A stretch of 64,000 nucleotides of DNA from Chamaecyparis obtusa. Lineage: Eukaryota; Streptophyta; Pinopsida; Cupressales; Cupressaceae. This document shows positions 58,333 to 64,000 of the stretch, piece after piece. The stretch is taken from positions 1,773,001 to 1,837,000 of the forward strand of contig BSBK01000970.1 of assembly GCA_027943335.1 (NCBI GenBank). Reading direction: 5' to 3'. The translations under genes and the position numbers were made by a program. The notes beneath the pieces were generated by a model. It worked only from the letters and a program-made list of their open reading frames with translations, searched no databases and was not told where the DNA came from. The stretch's first letter is position 1. Each line of letters starts with the position of its first letter.

Positions 58333-60840
58333 TGTTACCACGCGCAAAAAAATTTCATGGCTCTAGCCCTTTTCCCCTGAGCTCTGCAGTTATTTTTAGG
58401 TCTCTGCCTTTAGCCCTAGTTCAATTTTTTTGAAAATATAGTCGTTGCATGCAGAAAAACCTTTTGTCAAACCCTGGCCTTATTCTATTTTGAAGTTACC
58501 TTTTTGGGTCACTTAGGGGTCCTAATTCACATGTGCTTTATATTTTTGGTCGGCCCCGTTTAAATTTTTCCTAAGTCTTTACCCTGACGGCCTTTAATAT
58601 TTTCCTATGGTCCCCAGCGCTTTATTTTTCCCAAAAGCCTAAGTCTCAGCGTTTATTTTTTCCTATGTTTCGGCTTAATATCTTTCTGGGCCCATCTCTG
58701 ACACCATCTTCATTTAACGGTTGTCACTAAAGCATAAGGGTTTTGTCAAAGGTATGCGAAGCTATGCCTGTCGTTGATCCATTTCCATGACGTAGCCTTT
58801 CCTTCAGGCGGGTCCACTTGCCAGGTAGGCTGACTTGGCAGTATCTCATTGGTCCACGGGAGTATGATGTAGAATGTTGTTAGTGGGACCGGTCTTCTCA
58901 GCGTTCAGGCAGATTACAGTTCATTTTAATCTTGTGGCTATTGTTATACCGTTGATATAAGTTGCTCGATTTTTAATGCAGCGGTATGGCGACAACCATT
59001 GATTCTCATATGGAAGGCAGGTGGGTCCATTGACATGTTTGCACAGTTGGCAATTTTTTATTGGTCCAAGTATTAACATCGTGGCATGCTGTCAGTGGGA
59101 CCTGGTTCTCAGGCTTGTCAGTGGGTCCTGATCCTGTCAGTGAATCGACGAACGACGTAAGATCTCATCGAGTGTGTTAGAGGCTTAAGATCTTCAGACG
59201 ACCATTGATCTTCCAGGCAAAGGCTTAGTGGTTCTGATAAATGTTTTGGTGGTCTAAATTTTTTTTGAAGGCTTCGCTCATTCGCGTGAAATAGCAGCGG
59301 TTCTCTAAATGTTTTAGCAGTTCAGCGAACAAGCGTTCGCAGAATCACTAAACTTTCTGGCAGATAGATAAAGTGTTTCGCGAACTGGCGGTGACCTTTT
59401 GTCGCTAGTTCGCTAAATGTGGGACTGAGGTTAGTGTTTTCCTATGGTCGCCAGGTTGCACAGTTAAGTGGTGAGTTAGGTATTCTTTTCGCTAACAGAA
59501 AAAGCATTGTCGCATAGTCGCTAGGAGTAAACCCAAGGTGGCAGTTGAGTTAAAGACTTAAAGGCCTGTGAAATAAAGAGATCGGATGGTCATGACTTAA
59601 AGTTGATGGAGATTCAAATTTTGACCGCTGATTTGCTACAAGCGCCATAAAGTAGCCATTTATTTTCAAATTTGAATTTGCAGAGGGTTTCCTACGACCA
59701 GAAGGACTAAAATTCAATGCAGAAGTGACTGGTGCTGGTGGGAGATGATATGTTTGCCATTGTAGTGTGGTCCAGGGTGTGTCGTGTTCATCTGCAAGGG
59801 TCTGTACCATGTTCTTTGTGCTCGAGGCATGTTGTAGGTGGCTGAAAAGGTTGACATTTAGGCATTGTTCATGATTATCAGTACCTTCTTAGTGAGATTT
59901 TCATGATTGAGGATCAATCTAGGGCTTGTCTTCTCTTGATCGCCTAGGTTTCTTCCCCTGTGATAAATTTTTTACTGTTTCCAATTGGTTGGGTGGTTGA
60001 AACCCTAACCTTAAGTCATTTGTAGCTTGTTGCATTCTCTTTGAGAATTCCAAGATGACGAGGGAGTATAAGTGGCAGAATTTTTGATTTTGTGATGGTT
60101 CCAAAACTTTTCTTTTGGTCCCTGGTTGTTCATGGTGTTTTACTGATAGAGGAGCTGGATTTTGAGTTTTTTCCTATCTTTGTGCTGTTTTGATTGTATA
60201 TTGATTCTGAATATATTAATGAGAATGTTATTGAGTTCCAATCTTACATTTGTGTATGTCTTCTTGTCTCGGTTCTAAGCTCATATATGTTAGTGTCACA
60301 AAGTGTAGTAACATATGGTAAATAAAGAGTATTGTGAAGTCATCTTTGAGTTCCTAACAAAGTTAGGATTAAAGTCTTTTAGGTGGGTTTAGTGAGTTTA
60401 CAACCAAGTAAGAATCTGATGTCCTTGTGTTAGAGGGAGAGGGGTAATAGGCAAAGCACTTATCCTAGATTCAATTGTGTTTGAGTTAAGGTCTTCAGTT
60501 GATGTATGTAATTGGGTGACTCTTTGCCCTAGGTTAAAGCACTGGTCCATCTTCTGGAGGCTGACCATCATCATCAATCACACACATATTCAAATGATAA
60601 AATCTTAAACAGCTAGTAAAGAGTATATAGTTATATATCATTTTATGATTCCTTTGAAGAAGTGAATCAAGGGTACACCCACCTGAGCATTAAGGCTCAA
60701 AGTGTAGCAGGATCTCTTTTGATCCTTGTTAATTGGCCCTCTTCCTTGTAGAATTTGGAGTGGTGATAGAGTCAAAGTTATATTAGGTTATCCATCAAAG
60801 TATAAATCTACAAGTTGAAGATCAAAGGGAACTCCCAACA
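58333..60840. mobile_element. 2508-bp insertion, probable solo LTR
   Basis: It starts TGTTACCACG and ends AACTCCCAACA (TGTT/AACA ends) and is flanked by TGCAA at 58328-58332 and 60841-60845. After the second TGCAA the LINE block continues in frame as NTIYKV. The sequence is GC-richer than the LINE, with degenerate words such as TTCGCTAA and GTCGCTAG at 59270-59530. No gag-pol or primer site was seen; a long solo LTR is the simplest reading. Confidence 0.85.
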
Positions 60841-61940
60841 TGCAACACGATATATAAGGTTATATTTAAATCCATTACAAACTAACTAAAGATCATCTTG
60901 CCCAAGATTATCTCTGATGAAAAAATAGGGTTTGTACCAAGAATATATATCTTGGATGGAGTCATCATTGCACAAGAAGTCATCTTATCCTTGTAGACAG
61001 TAAAAATAGATAGTGTGATCATTAAACTTGATATAAAAAAGACTTATGAAAAGATTAATTGGAGGTTTTTTATGAATATTATGGAAGCTTTTGGGTTTAA
61101 TAAGAGATGGGTGAATTGGATTTTTGAGTGAATCTCCACTATCAAATTCTTTGTTTTAGTGAATGGGAGTCCTAAAGGTTTCTTTACATCTTCAAAGGGG
61201 ATTAGACAGGGTGATCCTTTGTCTCCCTTCTTATTTATTACCATGGTTGAATACCTTGGCAACATATTCTCGTACTTTGAAGGTGTCAATGTCTTACAAG
61301 GGTTAAAAATTAAAATAAATTGTCCTACCACACATCAACAATTTGGTGATGACACAATTCTTTTTAGAATAAGTAAGAGAAGGGAGGCTACCCACATCAA
61401 AGATCTATTAAATATACGTGTTAAGGTAGCGAGAGAAGAATTAAGCATAGAGAAATCATTGGTTTCCTTTTTCAAAACATATAAGTAGACTACAAGGGAA
61501 CATTTAAGTAATCTACAATTTGGACAAAGTCAATTTCCATGTACATATATTGGTATTTCCTTGGCCAAAGGACTTAGAACTACTACTTTATTGGGAATAT
61601 ATTAAGCACATGACGGGGTAGAAAATGGCATCATAGAAAATTAAACAGTTGTCTTGGGATGGTATGTTTACTAATATGATTAGGTTAATAATATCGATCA
61701 TGCCTATCTATTTTTTTCATGTATGACACTTCCCTTAGGAGTGACAAGTAAGTTGAATAAGATGATGAGGAAGTTCTTTTGATAAGGCTCAATAGACAAA
61801 TATAAAACTGCTATAGTAGCCATGGAAAAGGTATGTAAGTGAAGAGGTGTAGGGGTTGGGATGCAAGCACATGCAATCCAAAATCTAGCCTTGGGGAAAA
61901 ATCTTTTCTGGAGGATGCATAAAGACAAGAATAGAAAATG
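60841..61940 (+). pseudogene. LINE RT core and thumb
   Basis: Motifs: CNTIYKVIFKS, ISDEKIGFVPRIYILDG, KLDIKKTYEKINWRFF, VNGSPKGFFTSSKGIRQGDP, and HQQFGDDTILF with FGDD where FADD/FVDD is usual, followed by CTYIGISLAKG. Open from 61159 to 61488. The first catalytic Asp is in KLDIKK. The Ala/Val to Gly change and stops elsewhere indicate a dead copy. Confidence 0.82.
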
Positions 61941-62244
61941 GGCCCAAATTCTTCACAATAAATATTTAAATGTCAAAGGAGATTGTGATATTTTATCTAC
62001 TATCAATCTCCCTAGTGGCTCTCAAGTGTAGAATTTTATACAGAAATATAGATCAATCATCTTAGATTACATTACTTTGGATATTCATGATGGTAAGCAA
62101 GTTAAGTTCTGGTTAGATTCATGGGCGGGAAGGCCTAGTTTGAAAAGTTTGAAGGTAGCCCCAAACATCAACACTTTACATACAACTACATGGGGTTTTA
62201 GAGTTAGAGACTATATTTATTTTGTTAGGAATATACATTAAGAG

Positions 62245-62345
<101 letters not shown>

Positions 62346-62429
62346 CGCACGCATGCGCATACACATGCGTGCGGATAGGACACCATTATCTAGTACAAAT
62401 CAAAATTTGGTTCCTATAATCTAAAGGAT

Positions 62430-62880
62430 GGACATTATTCATTGACATTTACCAATAAGGGTTCTCATACTATGTTACCCCTTCACTTATTTTGGAATAA
62501 ATTCACTCTCCATGAAGCTAGAATTTTCACTTTGGCCTCTCTGCAATGATATATCCTAACAACTAAAAAGTTTAGAATGATTGGCTTCTTTGGCCCATAT
62601 ATGTATATGCTAGGTAAATAGGAAGAAGAATTAGTTGATCATTTATTTTTAGGGTGTTCCTTATCCTTTAGGTGTTGGACATGGCTATGTGCTAAGTTAG
62701 GGTAGATTGACATCTTTCCCAAAGATATTTTAATTCTATTCCAAAGCTAGCCATTAATTAAAAAATCTTAGACATTCTATTATTTATGGAAGGAACATAA
62801 TAAGAGGTTATTTTATGAGAAATAGATATCTATGAAGTCTTTATAGAGTGTTAGTAAATGGATTTGTCTCTTTATTCTAT
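62430..62880 (+). pseudogene. LINE zf-RVT remnant
   Basis: Reading through stops: LWNKFTLHEARIFTLASLQ, KKFRMIGFFGP, EEELVDHLFLGCSLSFRCWT (the His...Cys end of zf-RVT), and FYYLWKEHNKRLF, the usual IWKERNxRxF text after it. It is the last recognised LINE domain. Confidence 0.6.
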
Positions 62881-63583
62881 TTCTATTTCTTTACTCTTTA
62901 GCCCTTCAAGAAAACACTAATCTCTTACTAATAGTTGGATTAAAATTGGATGGTTTTAATCCTTTGAATTACAGTACAACTCCCAGTATGATTTTCAATG
63001 AATTTTGAAAAATTAGAATTGCATTTTTGCTGACATCATACTTTTAACCATAAATTAAATAAGGTACATGCAGTAATTCACATAAGGATGTCTTAATTAC
63101 TAGAATTTGAGAAATATACCAATTCATTGAAGCTCACAGACTTCAATTCATAACACATTCACAAATAAACTGGCAAGATTTAAAACTAAGACTAAAATGA
63201 AAGAGACACTTCAACAAAGAGTTTTGTCCAATTTAAGATATCCCAACAAAGACTAATTCACAGATATAAACCAACAAGACTTATAACAGTAAATATTTTC
63301 CTTTCATTGATTCCATAAATCTAACCGAAAGTCTCTTACAGAAAACCCACACCAAAATGATATCAAAACTAAACTATTCTAATTTTCTGCTAAATTATCT
63401 ACCATCGGCCATTTAAGAGTTTTCCCTGGCTATATATAGCCAGCTCGTTACATCATATAAAAAATCAAAGTTTTAAGAAACTCCCAGAGTTTCAGAAGAA
63501 AAAGTTTGAAAACCAACTAAAAGCATAACTAAAAATAGCATAATTAGAAAAACTGGGAATGACCCAAGATCGGTGGGGCATGA
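62881..63583 (-). repeat. Probable LTR downstream of the right-edge ORF
   Basis: No protein domain is seen. The minus strand has an LTR-style promoter (CTGGCTATATATAGCCAGGG) about 150 bases past the ORF stop, consistent with a 3' LTR. Borders and partner LTR were not found. Confidence 0.35.
63426..63443. promoter_or_regulatory. 18-bp perfect palindrome containing a TATA box
   Basis: CTGGCTATATATAGCCAG is its own reverse complement, with TATATATA at the centre. It could serve as a TATA element on either strand; position favours the minus strand. Confidence 0.6.
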
Positions 63584-64000
63584 TCACTGAGTCATGGATG
63601 ATATGGATGCCATCGATTGGCCTTGAGAGGAACTGGTAGAATGAGCATTCTTCCACTCCTCGTGTGCACGTGAGACATTGACTATCATGGCATGGTGTGG
63701 CAAGGTAATATGAATTATCCTCTGCCCGAGGACCTTCTTATCTTTGCACACCTGGACAACCTTCTTCTTATGGGATTCCAAATGATCCATGCACACCACC
63801 AACATTGCCTCAATATTCGCCATAGATGTAAAGTCTTTAGTCACGAGGTCTTTGTTCTCTCTAATTATTGTTATCCCTTTTTCAAACTCCTGGGTCATTT
63901 CTTTGGCTCCTTTAATACTTTGGCTTCCTTCATTCATTAAGGTGATATTCAAACACTTGAGATCTTTTTGCATTATGTCTGTTAACCCTCTCAGATCATT
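63584..64000 (-). CDS. Partial coiled-coil-like ORF, runs off the window
   Basis: The minus frame is open from the window edge to a stop at 63584 (NDLRGLTDIMQKDLKCLN at the edge, so the internal Met at 63973 need not be the start). The peptide is charged and helical (EMTQEFEKGITIIRENKDLV, MDHLESHKKKVVQVCKDKK) and ends in a Ser/Gln-rich tail (TSSSQGQSMASISSMTQ). No known domain. In character and in lying just before an LTR-like region it resembles the broken ORF at 13875-15637, so it may be an additional ORF of a related retroelement. Homology between the two is not established. Confidence 0.4.
   Translation of the reverse strand, partial: NDLRGLTDIMQKDLKCLNITLMNEGSQSIKGAKEMTQEFEKGITIIRENKDLVTKDFTSMANIEAMLVVCMDHLESHKKKVVQVCKDKKVLGQRIIHITLPHHAMIVNVSRAHEEWKNAHSTSSSQGQSMASISSMTQ

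Overview
This window is nuclear DNA from a large, repeat-dominated plant genome. I infer a gymnosperm or conifer, because it is AT-rich, holds no intact host gene, and consists of old, deeply nested LTR retrotransposons plus long plant L1-type LINEs. The species cannot be read from the sequence. I found no tRNA, rRNA, CRISPR or prokaryotic operon signal. Nearly every protein-like stretch is the remains of a transposable-element polyprotein, and most carry stops or frameshifts.

Left part (1-18.7 kb). A truncated Ty1/copia element lies on the minus strand (1136-4035: gag, protease, integrase, start of RT) and has a 333-bp tandem duplication inside integrase. Next is a fairly well preserved minus-strand L1-like LINE (4172-8308) with RT, zf-RVT and RNase H domains. 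A minus-strand LTR with a tRNA-Met type primer site (9212-9676) follows and may be the copia element's own 5' LTR. A plus-strand LTR element that carries gag but no pol spans 9702-13849. A broken coiled-coil ORF (13875-15637) is followed by an LTR-like region.

Middle part (18.7-32.2 kb). A second LINE on the plus strand (18727-26905) is degraded but recognisable: ORF1, endonuclease, RT, zf-RVT, RNase H remnant and an L1-type 3' end. After it come a TG-rich microsatellite, an LTR-like promoter region, a Ty3/gypsy gag remnant and a copia integrase/RT fragment.

Nested block (32.2-55.6 kb). An LTR element called here family D has its 5' LTR split by a 14-kb LTR-internal-LTR-internal-LTR array of a second non-autonomous element, family B. 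The first family-B LTR is in turn split by a 4951-bp insertion with TG/CA ends and a 5-bp target duplication (CTTTG). That insertion carries a broken fragment of a plant Ca2+-ATPase gene. The family D interior holds a long Pro/Ser/Thr-rich ORF instead of gag-pol. Gypsy gag on the left and a gypsy protease-region remnant on the right suggest the whole block sits inside one older gypsy element.

Right part (55.6-64 kb). A third LINE on the plus strand is interrupted by two LTR-type insertions with clean 5-bp target duplications (TTTCT and TGCAA), probably solo LTRs, and by a (TC)23(AC)24 microsatellite. The right edge holds part of another coiled-coil ORF on the minus strand with an LTR-like promoter downstream.

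The genes do not form a pathway. What the window offers is a layered insertion history, several non-autonomous LTR families with unfamiliar ORFs, and a captured host-gene fragment.
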